Positions 17,296 to 25,508 of a stretch of 64,000 nt of DNA are shown piece after piece (position 1 is the first letter of the stretch; the number at the start of each line of letters is the position of its first letter). The stretch comes from JAAZGD01 sp964489555 (GTDB taxonomy: Bacteria > Bacillota > Clostridia > Peptostreptococcales > Anaerovoracaceae). The DNA is taken from assembly GCA_964489555.1 (NCBI GenBank), contig CAZAZF010000009.1:7157-71156 (forward strand), given 5' to 3'. The translations under genes were made by a program, and so were the position numbers. Under the pieces are notes generated by a model, which was not told the origin of the DNA, made no database searches, and was given only the letters and a program-made list of their open reading frames with translations.

Positions 17296-18969
17296 CTAGG
17301 ACGCCGAACCGCTTCCTTTTCCAATGGCAAACTCAAACTGATAGATGGCCTGGTTCAAATCCGTCACTGCTTTGCTGTAAGCCAGCTGGGCCATATAGTA
17401 AGCGGTTTCTGCTGAATTCACATCCGTCAAAGTATTCAACCCCGCATTGTAGGAAAGGTTGGCGATGCGCACCGCTTCCCGGGCGTTCTCTACATTGCGT
17501 TGAGAAGAATCCACCGCCTTGGACAGGTTCAACAAATCCATATATTTTGCCCGAATCTCCATCTCGATATTCAAGAAAGTTTGATCGTAGGCAATTTGTT
17601 TGGCTTTCAAATCCGACATGGCTCCCAAATATGTGGCGGAGGTTCTGGGATACGCACTGACGCTGTTCATTTCAATTTGCGCCACATCCTCCTCATATTT
17701 TGCCACGGTAATTTCATTTCGATTGGCCAGCGCCGCTTTAATGGCATTACTCAAAGAAATATCCGGCAATGCCTTCTTCTCTAGCTCATCGGTCAATTGC
17801 ACATTCTGCATCAAGGGATAATTCATCTGAATGTTAAAGGCCATTCGGGCATTGGCAAAGGTAGCCGTGGCTTGATTCAATGTGACCTGGGCACTGAGCA
17901 AATCGCTGGTAGCGGTATTTACTTCCACCCGGGCGGCCACTCCCAAACTATATTTTCTCTTCACATTTTTCAACGTGGTTTCTTTAATGGCTACATTTTC
18001 CTGGGCAATTCGCAGATTCTCCTGGGCTTGCAGGAATCCGAAATAGTTTTGAACCGCGCTGGCCTCCAAATCATTCAAGGAAATATCATAGCGAATCAGG
18101 GCCTGGTCCGCATAATATACCTTGCTGATTTCAACAATTTTTCCTTCCTTGGTATTGGTACTGGATAGTTCCTTCAGGTTTTTCCAAGTTTCCGAGCTGC
18201 TCTTGGCCGCCGTGGCCAGTGCATCTCTGGCTAAAACCGCCGCTTCCAATCCCGGCCCTGTGGTCTTCATTCGCTGGATGGCTTCCTCCAAAGATAGTTT
18301 CACTGCCGTTCCTTGAAAAGCCATATCGGGAACCACTACCGCGCCGATATCTACCAAATCCGGCAAGGTGTCTTCCAAAACAACCACCTTGACCAGCTGT
18401 GCTCCCTCGATGGCCGTCAGGCCATTGTAAATCATCTGAGCCGCCATCCATTTAGCCGCTTCCATCGGCATGATTTCGGGTAAACTCGCATAAAGACCTT
18501 CCGCCACACCCTTGTTCACATAATTGGAGGGCCATGTCCCGGAGAGACTGCTGTCGCTATGCCCCGCCGCCCTCAGCACAAAGGTAACCAACTCATTGGA
18601 CGTAACCGATCTTCCCGGTCGGAAAGTTCGGTCTTCATATCCGGCTACAATGCCGTACTCCACCGCCGCCTTCACATAGGGCTCCGCCCATCCGTATCCG
18701 CTCATATCCTGGAACCCGCTGACTCCTTCTTCCAGGGGCAATCCCGCAGCCTTCACCATCATCACACAAGCCTGAGCCCGGGTCAATGTGGCTTCCGGAT
18801 AGAAATTCCCATCGGGGCTGCCGGTGATGATTTCTTTTTCCATCAGCAAATCCACCGCGGTCTGGTATTCTGTTCCCTGGACATCTGGTGGTGACACAGC
18901 GTAAACCATTCCTACACTTGTTAGCAAGAATGTAACTACCATTGCAATGGCACAAATTTTTCTATTCAT
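17296..18969 (-). CDS. SLH-TolC fusion: SLH anchor plus outer-membrane-efflux-type coiled-coil domain
   Basis: 557 residues; AGAAGG precedes ATG 18969. A signal peptide (about 1-24) is followed by SLH modules (about 25-200; IITGSPDGNFYPEATLTRAQA, then VAGYEDRTFRPGRSVTSNELVTFVLRAAG). From about 225 to 550 the sequence is long-helical and matches the TolC/OEP repeat plan twice: LSLEEAIQRM..., then ...YFGFLQAQENLRIAQENV..., ...KYSLGVAARVEVNTATSDLLSAQVTLNQA. The second copy starts ISLSNAIKAALANRNEI and ends NLSYNAGLNTLTDVNSAETAYYMAQLAYSKAVTDLNQAIYQFE. In diderms this fold is a trimeric outer-membrane channel; here it is attached to a cell-wall anchor. No inner-membrane pump partners lie nearby. 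Confidence 0.87.
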   Translation of the reverse strand: MNRKICAIAMVVTFLLTSVGMVYAVSPPDVQGTEYQTAVDLLMEKEIITGSPDGNFYPEATLTRAQACVMMVKAAGLPLEEGVSGFQDMSGYGWAEPYVKAAVEYGIVAGYEDRTFRPGRSVTSNELVTFVLRAAGHSDSSLSGTWPSNYVNKGVAEGLYASLPEIMPMEAAKWMAAQMIYNGLTAIEGAQLVKVVVLEDTLPDLVDIGAVVVPDMAFQGTAVKLSLEEAIQRMKTTGPGLEAAVLARDALATAAKSSSETWKNLKELSSTNTKEGKIVEISKVYYADQALIRYDISLNDLEASAVQNYFGFLQAQENLRIAQENVAIKETTLKNVKRKYSLGVAARVEVNTATSDLLSAQVTLNQATATFANARMAFNIQMNYPLMQNVQLTDELEKKALPDISLSNAIKAALANRNEITVAKYEEDVAQIEMNSVSAYPRTSATYLGAMSDLKAKQIAYDQTFLNIEMEIRAKYMDLLNLSKAVDSSQRNVENAREAVRIANLSYNAGLNTLTDVNSAETAYYMAQLAYSKAVTDLNQAIYQFEFAIGKGSGSAS

Positions 18970-18985
18970 TTCGTGGACCTTCTTT

Positions 18986-19010
18986 CTGGTACTGATTCCT
19001 GGTACTGATT
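18986..19010. repeat. 12-bp direct repeat in the SLH-TolC leader
   Basis: CTGGTACTGATT at 18986-18997 and 18999-19010 (13-bp period), 17-41 bases upstream of the start codon. A regulator site or a slippage duplication. Confidence 0.5.
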
Positions 19011-19047
19011 TGGTTCTATGGAACTCAAGTTAAGTGAATTATATAAG

Positions 19048-19074
19048 AAAAAAAGGCTCATTTCAATGAGCCCG
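19048..19074 (-). terminator. Terminator of the aminotransferase-larA operon
   Basis: On the minus strand GGCTCATT / AATGAGCC closes a tight hairpin followed by TTTTTTTTC, 43 bases past the LarA-type stop. A strong intrinsic terminator. Confidence 0.85.
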
Positions 19075-19116
19075 CTTAAATATAGGAAATTTGTAAGGAT
19101 TATTGCTTACTACGAT

Positions 19117-20364
19117 TCAGCGAACATAAGGTAGCGTAGACCCCGCCTGGGGCATTACCAAAACCTTTGCTTCCCTGCCAAGTTCCAACAACGCGTCATC
19201 CAAAGCTTCTTGAATGTTTCCGTAAGGAACAAAATGGATGCTACGGACCAAGTCTTCCTGCAAATCAGAAACCAAATAAATTTTAGCTTTTTTTAACAGC
19301 ATGGCAATTGCCGCGGCTTTGTGCCCTCCCAGCTTAAAATTCGTTCTGATTTCTTCAATCATCTCATCTGGCGTTTTTGTCCTCATCCATTCTTCAAAGG
19401 TCTTTTCTCCAAAGCCTTCTGCCGCGCTGGCACTCCAAATTACAATACCGCCATCTCGAACCGCATGTCCGGCGTTGTCCAATCCTTTCTGGGACTGGTA
19501 AATATTGATGTCTTTTGGAAATCCGCCCGGGGATAAAATTACAACATCTGCTTTGCGTTCAATAGGAATTTTATACATCCCATCCAAGAACCGGCACCCT
19601 TCCCGATGAGCAAGAATCGGATCTCCCGCAAAGGATTTCACAATATTTTTCTTTTCATCTAAAACCACGTTGACGATAAAATCAATGGTTATGAATTCCA
19701 ATATTTGATCGATATCCTGGCGAACGGGGTTGGTGTCCAAATTGCCGGCACACGCCCCTTCTTTCACCATGTTGGAATGGTTGGCTTGGATTGCGTCATG
19801 ACTGGATGTCCCGGGCATGATTGCTTTCGCACCACCGGAATATCCCGCAAAGTAGTGAAATTCAATGTTACCCACACAAATAATGCGATCTGCTTCTGCA
19901 ACTGGTCGAAAAACATCCACTGGCGTTCCGTTTTGGCAGAACCCTAATCGGACACAATCATCCATATCACTGTCAATAATACCCACTCCCAGTTGAAAAA
20001 CATCCTCTCCAACCAGAGCTCGCTTTTCCTCTTCTGTATGCTTCCTATGGCTACCTAGCGCCAGCACGATAGTAATATCTTCTACCTTGGTTCCGCTTGA
20101 CAGCAACTCATCCATAAGTATGGGAAGAATGCGATAACTTGGTACCGGTCTGGTGATGTCACTAGTTACCACCACCACTTTTTCGCCCTCTTCCACAATT
20201 CTATCCAAGGGCAAAGAGCCGATAGGTTTCTCTAGAGACCGCAAAACCTCTGCCTCATTCAACAACTCTGTCGGCACTGGGTTTGGAGAAACGATGCCCG
20301 CCAAACGGGCTTCGGGAAGGGAAAATTGTGCTTTCCCCTTCCCATAATTTAATTGGAAATCCAT
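19117..20364 (-). CDS. LarA-type nickel-pincer 2-hydroxyacid racemase
   Basis: 415 residues; AAGGTGG precedes ATG. Residues matching Lactobacillus LarA active-site positions are all present: R72 (DITRPVP), H106 (GSHRKH), H170 (EFHYFAGYSGGAK), K180 (the lysine that tethers the pyridinium nickel-pincer cofactor) and H196. The family racemises or epimerises 2-hydroxyacids (lactate, malate and others) by hydride transfer. The cofactor makers LarB, LarC and LarE are not in this window. As the last gene of the operon, 14 bases after malic enzyme, malate is a sensible candidate substrate and lactate an alternative. Cytosolic. Confidence 0.88.
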   Translation of the reverse strand: MDFQLNYGKGKAQFSLPEARLAGIVSPNPVPTELLNEAEVLRSLEKPIGSLPLDRIVEEGEKVVVVTSDITRPVPSYRILPILMDELLSSGTKVEDITIVLALGSHRKHTEEEKRALVGEDVFQLGVGIIDSDMDDCVRLGFCQNGTPVDVFRPVAEADRIICVGNIEFHYFAGYSGGAKAIMPGTSSHDAIQANHSNMVKEGACAGNLDTNPVRQDIDQILEFITIDFIVNVVLDEKKNIVKSFAGDPILAHREGCRFLDGMYKIPIERKADVVILSPGGFPKDINIYQSQKGLDNAGHAVRDGGIVIWSASAAEGFGEKTFEEWMRTKTPDEMIEEIRTNFKLGGHKAAAIAMLLKKAKIYLVSDLQEDLVRSIHFVPYGNIQEALDDALLELGREAKVLVMPQAGSTLPYVR

Positions 20365-20378
20365 ATGTTACACCACCT

Positions 20379-21551
20379 TCAAACCCTTGCCACGCCCGAC
20401 CGAACCGCTGCATCGTACACTGCTTTTGAAACCACCCCACTGATTCTGGAATCAAAGGCTTTTACAATAATATATTCTTCGGTCAGTTCTTCTTCTGATA
20501 TCAGGCTGGCAATGGCCTTGGCTGCAGCAATTTTCATTTCCTCATTAATATCGCTGGCCTTAGCGTCCAAAGCTCCTCTGAATATCCCCGGAAAGGCAAT
20601 TACGTTATTGATCTGATTGGCAAAATCCGACCTTCCGGTTCCTACGATTCGAGCCCCGGCTTCCTTTGCTAAATGAGGAAGTATTTCAGGGTCCGGATTA
20701 GCCATTGGCATCACAATAGGATCCTTTGCCATGGATTTCACCATCTCTTTGGTAACGATATCTTTAACAGAGACTCCAATGAACACATCTGCACCTACCA
20801 AAGCGTCTGCCAATGTCCCTTGAAGCTTTTCCTGATTGGTGTTTTGCGCAATCTCCTCATGAACCCAGTTGGGATAGTTATTACCGGCAGTCAATATTCC
20901 CTTGCTGTTGCAGGCAATAATGTGTTCTACTCCTACTGACTTTAACATCTTGATAATCGCCGATCCCGCAGCACCAGCCCCACTTAAAACCACCTTGACT
21001 TCAGGCCAATCCTTGCCAACCAGCTTCAATGCATTAATTAAAGCGGCGGTAACCACTACCGCTGTCCCATGTTGATCATCATGAAACACCGGTATATTCA
21101 ACTCCTTTTTCAAGCGAGCTTCAATCTCAGCACACCTTGGAGAAGAAATATCCTCCAGGTTAATTCCACCAAATACCGGTTCAATCATCTTCACCGTTTG
21201 TACAATATCTTCAACCTCTTTTGATGCAACACAAATAGGAAAAGCGTCCACATTGGCAAAAGCTTTAAATAACACGGCTTTGCCTTCCATAACCGGAAGC
21301 CCTGCTTCCGGTCCGATATCTCCCAACCCAAGTACCGCTGTGCCATCGGTAACGATTGCCACCATATTGCCCTTGGCTGTATAGTCATATACTTTGTTAA
21401 TGTCCTTGTTGATCTCACGACAGGGTTCCGCTACGCCCGGAGTATATGCCAAGGAAAGATCCTCCGTTGTATTTACCGGCACTTTAGATGCAACTTCTAT
21501 TTTCCCCCGCCACTGCTCATGTAACAATAATGACTTTTGCTGTGTGTCCAT
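20379..21551 (-). CDS. Malic enzyme (malate dehydrogenase, oxaloacetate-decarboxylating)
   Basis: 390 residues, the usual length of the short bacterial malic enzymes. Visible landmarks: SLAYTPGVAEPC, VTDGTAVLGLGDIGPEAGLPVMEGK, the divalent-metal/catalytic region FGGINLEDISSPRC and PVFHDDQHGTAVV, and the Rossmann motif GAGAAGSA (about 195-202). It converts malate to pyruvate and CO2 with reduction of NAD(P). It starts 1 base after the pgk-like stop, inside the sigma-54 operon, so here it is probably a dedicated catabolic copy rather than a general one. Confidence 0.93.
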   Translation of the reverse strand: MDTQQKSLLLHEQWRGKIEVASKVPVNTTEDLSLAYTPGVAEPCREINKDINKVYDYTAKGNMVAIVTDGTAVLGLGDIGPEAGLPVMEGKAVLFKAFANVDAFPICVASKEVEDIVQTVKMIEPVFGGINLEDISSPRCAEIEARLKKELNIPVFHDDQHGTAVVVTAALINALKLVGKDWPEVKVVLSGAGAAGSAIIKMLKSVGVEHIIACNSKGILTAGNNYPNWVHEEIAQNTNQEKLQGTLADALVGADVFIGVSVKDIVTKEMVKSMAKDPIVMPMANPDPEILPHLAKEAGARIVGTGRSDFANQINNVIAFPGIFRGALDAKASDINEEMKIAAAKAIASLISEEELTEEYIIVKAFDSRISGVVSKAVYDAAVRSGVARV

Positions 21552-21552
21552 C

Positions 21553-22803
21553 CTATTCTTTCCTTTCCATCGCTTCTATGAGTGGCAGTTTTTTACCGGA
21601 CATGAAATTAACCATGGCGCCACCTGCTGTACTAACATAACTGATTTTTGAAGTATCAATGAACTTCTGTGCTGCTGCAACGGTGTCGCCCCCTCCAATT
21701 ACTGAATAGGCCGGAGAGTCTGCAATGGCATTCCATATGGCTTTGGTTCCCTTGCAAAACAACTGGTTTTCATAAGCACCCGCCGGTCCATTCACAAAAA
21801 TGGTGTTGGCTTCTCCCAAGATCTCCTCATATTCTTCAATGGTTCGAATCCCAATGTCCATAAACATATAATCTTTGGGCAAATCGTCAATGACAAGCTC
21901 TTTTCGCAACCCATCCTCTTCGTAAGCCAAGTCCTTTGGGAAATGAATTCGTGCTCCATACTCTTCCAGATACTTTTTCGCCTCTTTAATGAACACATCC
22001 AAATTCCGGTCTTTGATGAATTGCTCCTTGGTCTTACCAACAGAAATGCCCTTCGCCATCAGCATGATTTCCCCCGTAATGCCGCAGGTCAAAATTTTGT
22101 CTGCCACATCCGTTGCTAAAACTCGCTCCATCATTCCAAAAGCATCCGAAATTTTAGCCCCTCCCAACACAAAAATACAAGGTTTTTTCGGTTCTTTCAA
22201 AACTCTAGACAAGTAGGTCACTTCTTCCATTAGCAAGGGGCCTCCTGCGTAAGGCATCCGTTGTTGAAACGCAACCATGGAAGGAGAGTTTCGGTGGGCA
22301 GCCGCAAAAGCATCGTTAATGTAAAGGTCCCCTAATGGTGCAAGGTTTCGAATCAAATAACACTCTAGCATTTCTTCCGGTCGTTGTTTCACCGCCGTTT
22401 CAAAAGTGGACACCTCTTCTGTTAAATATCTTAGATTTCCAAGGAAAACCGCTTCACCGGGCTTTAAGCTTTTCACCTTCTCTTGGGCTGTTGGACCTGC
22501 CACATCATCAACATACTCGATATTAACACCTACATGCTCACTTAATTTTTCCGCATGTTCCTTCATGGAAATCAAGTTGTTGTAGTCCAGGGTATCTCCC
22601 TGATGAGCAATAATAGCCACCTTTGCTCCTCGCGCCAATAAACTCTTAATTGTTGGCACGCTTTTCTTAATCCGATTATCATTTACAATTTTTTTGGTCA
22701 CCCCATCAATGGGGGAATTGACATCCACTCGTAATATCACGGTTTTGTCTTTGACCTCCACATCATCCATGTGGGTAATGTTCACCAAATTCTTTACTTC
22801 CAT
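21553..22803 (-). CDS. pgk: Archaeal-type phosphoglycerate kinase homologue
   Basis: 416 residues, with features nearer archaeal than bacterial PGK (KTVILRVDVNSPID, AIIAHQG, DAFAAAHRNSPS). The nucleotide end looks intact: GGAKISD and GGGDTVAAAQKF. Of the basic residues that hold the substrate phosphate, R44, H67, R125 and R171 are present. The residue after HQG, which is R or K in HLGRP/HQGRP/HQGKP, is D70 here (HQGDT). The enzyme family makes ATP from an acyl phosphate. The position between a GAPDH homologue (10-bp overlap) and malic enzyme, in an aminotransferase operon, suggests substrate-level phosphorylation of another acyl phosphate. A plain glycolytic role is the alternative. Confidence 0.88.
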   Translation of the reverse strand: MEVKNLVNITHMDDVEVKDKTVILRVDVNSPIDGVTKKIVNDNRIKKSVPTIKSLLARGAKVAIIAHQGDTLDYNNLISMKEHAEKLSEHVGVNIEYVDDVAGPTAQEKVKSLKPGEAVFLGNLRYLTEEVSTFETAVKQRPEEMLECYLIRNLAPLGDLYINDAFAAAHRNSPSMVAFQQRMPYAGGPLLMEEVTYLSRVLKEPKKPCIFVLGGAKISDAFGMMERVLATDVADKILTCGITGEIMLMAKGISVGKTKEQFIKDRNLDVFIKEAKKYLEEYGARIHFPKDLAYEEDGLRKELVIDDLPKDYMFMDIGIRTIEEYEEILGEANTIFVNGPAGAYENQLFCKGTKAIWNAIADSPAYSVIGGGDTVAAAQKFIDTSKISYVSTAGGAMVNFMSGKKLPLIEAMERKE

Positions 22804-23816
22804 GATGGCAACCCCAAATATTTATTGGTTTCTGCAACCGCCTTTGCCCCGTCTGTCTGCATGGATAATGCTGCACGAATACCGTCAATAGTTTCCGGAA
22901 TGGTAATGGATTCTTGGGGAATATGCAAGCCAAACATAATGTCCTTTCCGGATTTTACCACGGTGTCTTCCCAAATGCAAATTTCGTAAAGGTCTCCACG
23001 ATCTCTTCCTAAATCCCTGGCATATCTGAAAATGGAAGCATTTCCAAGGAACCCATCCGCCAATTTCACCATTCGAATTCGGTCATGGGCTTTAAAAGCA
23101 TCTATTGCCTCCTCAACAGAAAGGTCTCTCTTGGGAGTGGCTACCACGGTGATAAAATGGCCATGCGTAACAGGGGTATGAACCAATATTCCCGTAGCAT
23201 CAATATGGGGCATAATCGTCATCAAATCCAATGCTTGGTGGCTGGGGGCTTTATCCACTTGCAAAGCATTGGTCAACCCACGGTGATAATCTCCCGGATC
23301 CGCAACTCTACGAACAATGGTGATAGCCACTTTTTCAAGGCCCACAAATTTATCCAAGCAGTCTACCGCACGTATCAATCCGGTTGTGTTGCAAGATGTT
23401 AACTTCAGATAATCTTTCCCCACGCCCTTCTCATAATTGGCATAGCCATGAAAGAAAACATCTGCAATTTTGTTGCTCTCTCCACCTTGGAATATGGCCG
23501 GCTTCTTGTATTTTTCATAAAGTTCTTTATTCTTGGCGCCAATCCCCGCACCGGTGGCGTCCAATACGATATCCACACTTGGCAACACTTCCTCCATTAA
23601 GCCGGATACCACAAAGTCGCTCTCTGTAAGTTTTGCTTTGCATTCCTCGTTGGGAGCATAGAGTTTATAAGGCATTCCTTTTTCTCTTAAGGCCATCACA
23701 CTCAGGGTGGGTGCCGCATCTACTACACCCACCAATTCCATATCCTTTTGCAGGGCAACTCCATCTGCCAGTCTTTGCCCGATTACTCCATAACCAACCA
23801 CTAATACCTTAACCAT
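22794..23816 (-). CDS. Archaeal-type (type II) glyceraldehyde-3-phosphate dehydrogenase homologue
   Basis: 340 residues; AAGGAGG precedes ATG. The whole sequence follows the archaeal type II GAPDH pattern: Rossmann VGYGVIGQR at 7-15, IGAKN and FQGGE near 92-113, the catalytic cysteine C142 in SCNTTGL, RRVADPGD near 169-176, and histidines H218/H220 in VTHGHF. The region after RRVADPGD reads HRGLTNAL, where I recall archaeal enzymes having KKGPINAI, so substrate contacts may differ. The family oxidises an aldehyde with phosphate and NAD(P) to an acyl phosphate. It is tightly coupled to the PGK homologue by overlap. Bacteria normally use type I GAPDH, so transfer from archaea and a special function are both plausible. 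Confidence 0.9.
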   Translation of the reverse strand: MVKVLVVGYGVIGQRLADGVALQKDMELVGVVDAAPTLSVMALREKGMPYKLYAPNEECKAKLTESDFVVSGLMEEVLPSVDIVLDATGAGIGAKNKELYEKYKKPAIFQGGESNKIADVFFHGYANYEKGVGKDYLKLTSCNTTGLIRAVDCLDKFVGLEKVAITIVRRVADPGDYHRGLTNALQVDKAPSHQALDLMTIMPHIDATGILVHTPVTHGHFITVVATPKRDLSVEEAIDAFKAHDRIRMVKLADGFLGNASIFRYARDLGRDRGDLYEICIWEDTVVKSGKDIMFGLHIPQESITIPETIDGIRAALSMQTDGAKAVAETNKYLGLPSWK

Positions 23817-23862
23817 TTCTTCCTCCTTACCCTCTTACATTCTAATCAATAACCACATAAAA

Positions 23863-25221
23863 CTATAGCCCATTTTGAATTTTTTCAATGGCTTTGTCCA
23901 AAATATCCAGTCCGGCATGAACCTGTTCATCCGTTATTACTAGCGGCATCAAGAACCGGATGTTGTTGTCTCGCACTCCAGCACCTAGAACCACCAACCC
24001 ATTGCTGATGCATTCATTGATAATTTTCTTAGTCTCTTCTTTTGCCGGCTCTCTGGTCCCAGGATCTTTCACAAACTCGATGGCCATCATAGCCCCTCGA
24101 CCCCGTACATCACCTACCAAGGAATATTTGTTTTTCATCTCGAGAAGTCTCGGCATGGTGATTTCTCCGATATGGTTTGCCTTGCTGCAAAAATCATCTC
24201 GCTCCATAATCTCCAAAACCTTTAATGCTGACGCCGTAGCCAGGGCATTTCCACAATAGGTTCCCCCTAATTCCCCCGGCTTCACAGATTCCATAATATC
24301 TTTCCTGGCCGTAACACACGCTACCGGAATGCCCCCCGCTACCGATTTGGCGCTGACAACGATATCCGGACGTACGCTCCAATACTGGCAAGCAAACATC
24401 TTGCCGGTTCTGGCATACCCAGTTTGAATCTCATCTGCAATCAACAAGATTCCATACTTATCACATAATCTTCTCAATTCCTGCAAAAATTCATCAGGAG
24501 GAATCACAAATCCGCCTTCCCCTAAAATTGGTTCTAGAATAATAGCAGCAACTTCATCCGGTGCTACATATTCCAGGAAGAAACTCTCTTCAAACATTTT
24601 TGCGCAATGCAGTCCGCAGGTTTCTCTTTCCAATCCATAAGGACACCGATAACAATACGGGAATGGAAAACGATGAATTCCGGAAGGCAACGGTCCAAAC
24701 CCTGTTTTATAGGGATGGCATTTGCTGGTCAAGGCCATGGTCATATAGGACCTGCCATGAAAGGCCCCCGCAAAAGCGATGATTTGGTCTCTTCCCGTAA
24801 ATCTTCGGGCCAACTTCACAGCATTCTCATCTGCTTCCGCTCCCGTGTTCACTAAAATTGTTTTCTTTTCTCCCTCGATAGGGATGATTTCATTTAGTTT
24901 TTCTGCTAGCTTAGGGTACTGTTCATAGTTAAATACATTAATGTTTGGAGCAAAATACTTTGCTGCTTGTTCTTGTACTGCGGATACTACCTCCGGATGA
25001 GAATGTCCTATGTTAAGAACGCCTATTCCCGCAACAAAATCCACAAAAACATTGCCATCTATGTCCTGAACCATAGCTCCTTCCGCATGATCTACGAATA
25101 CCGGAGCCAACATTCCCACTGCATCGGTAACATGATCTTTACGAAGCTGCAGCAGTTCTGTTGATTTTGGTCCAGGTACAGAAGAAGTGACAATTTTAGG
25201 CAAACTCGTTCTCAATGACAT
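23863..25221 (-). CDS. Class III PLP aminotransferase (GabT-like)
   Basis: 452 residues; AAGGAGG precedes ATG. The fold-type I class III pattern is complete: GIGVLNIGHSHP, NTGAEADENAVKLAR, AFHGRS, D263 in ILLIADEIQTGYARTGKMF, and PLP lysine K292 in SAKSVAGGIP. A cysteine-rich insert YCYRCPYGLERETCGLHCA (about 189-207) resembles that of 4-aminobutyrate aminotransferases. It should move a terminal amino group to a 2-oxoacid, leaving a semialdehyde. It is first in the five-gene operon and 56 bases downstream of the predicted sigma-54 start site, so it probably catalyses the committed step. The exact amine is not readable from sequence. Confidence 0.9.
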   Translation of the reverse strand: MSLRTSLPKIVTSSVPGPKSTELLQLRKDHVTDAVGMLAPVFVDHAEGAMVQDIDGNVFVDFVAGIGVLNIGHSHPEVVSAVQEQAAKYFAPNINVFNYEQYPKLAEKLNEIIPIEGEKKTILVNTGAEADENAVKLARRFTGRDQIIAFAGAFHGRSYMTMALTSKCHPYKTGFGPLPSGIHRFPFPYCYRCPYGLERETCGLHCAKMFEESFFLEYVAPDEVAAIILEPILGEGGFVIPPDEFLQELRRLCDKYGILLIADEIQTGYARTGKMFACQYWSVRPDIVVSAKSVAGGIPVACVTARKDIMESVKPGELGGTYCGNALATASALKVLEIMERDDFCSKANHIGEITMPRLLEMKNKYSLVGDVRGRGAMMAIEFVKDPGTREPAKEETKKIINECISNGLVVLGAGVRDNNIRFLMPLVITDEQVHAGLDILDKAIEKIQNGL

Positions 25222-25287
25222 GATACGGCCCTCCTTACATGTTAAATATAGCTTTATGCCAATACAAAATAACTTACTATAGTATCA

Positions 25288-25303
25288 TGCAAAGAATATG
25301 CCA
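25288..25303 (-). promoter_or_regulatory. Sigma-54 promoter of the aminotransferase operon
   Basis: On the minus strand TGGCATATTCTTTGCA has the invariant GG and GC dinucleotides exactly 10 bases apart, as required for -24/-12 promoters. Predicted start about 25277. A TTGAAATTTCAA palindrome lies upstream at 25347-25358, and a half-similar TGCGAATTGCA overlaps 25316-25326. Confidence 0.8.
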
Positions 25304-25390
25304 TCATACCTTTATGCGAATTGCACATTCTCCTAATAGGTATTCATTGAAATTTCAACATTTTGTTTCCTAAAATTATTACACAAAAAG

Positions 25391-25440
25391 GGCTTCTTCA
25401 TCGAAGGTATTCAAATATGACTACCTCCTTTGAAGAAGCC
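25391..25440 (-). terminator. Terminator of the paired sigma-54 activator genes
   Basis: A 19-bp stem with three mismatches (outer arms GGCTTCTTC / GAAGAAGCC) is followed on the minus strand by CTTTTTG, 68 bases past the stop at 25509. Confidence 0.8.
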
Positions 25441-25508
25441 GCTTCTTTCTCTGCTTCATTCTATACCGCATCATTCTTTGTTCGTTATAATAGACTATGA
25501 CTTTCTAA

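Noticed and set aside
21553..23816. Ordinary glycolytic gap-pgk pair
   Set aside because: Not excluded, but made less likely by the archaeal type, the sigma-54 promoter, the aminotransferase/LarA/malic neighbours, and the aspartate in the PGK substrate loop.
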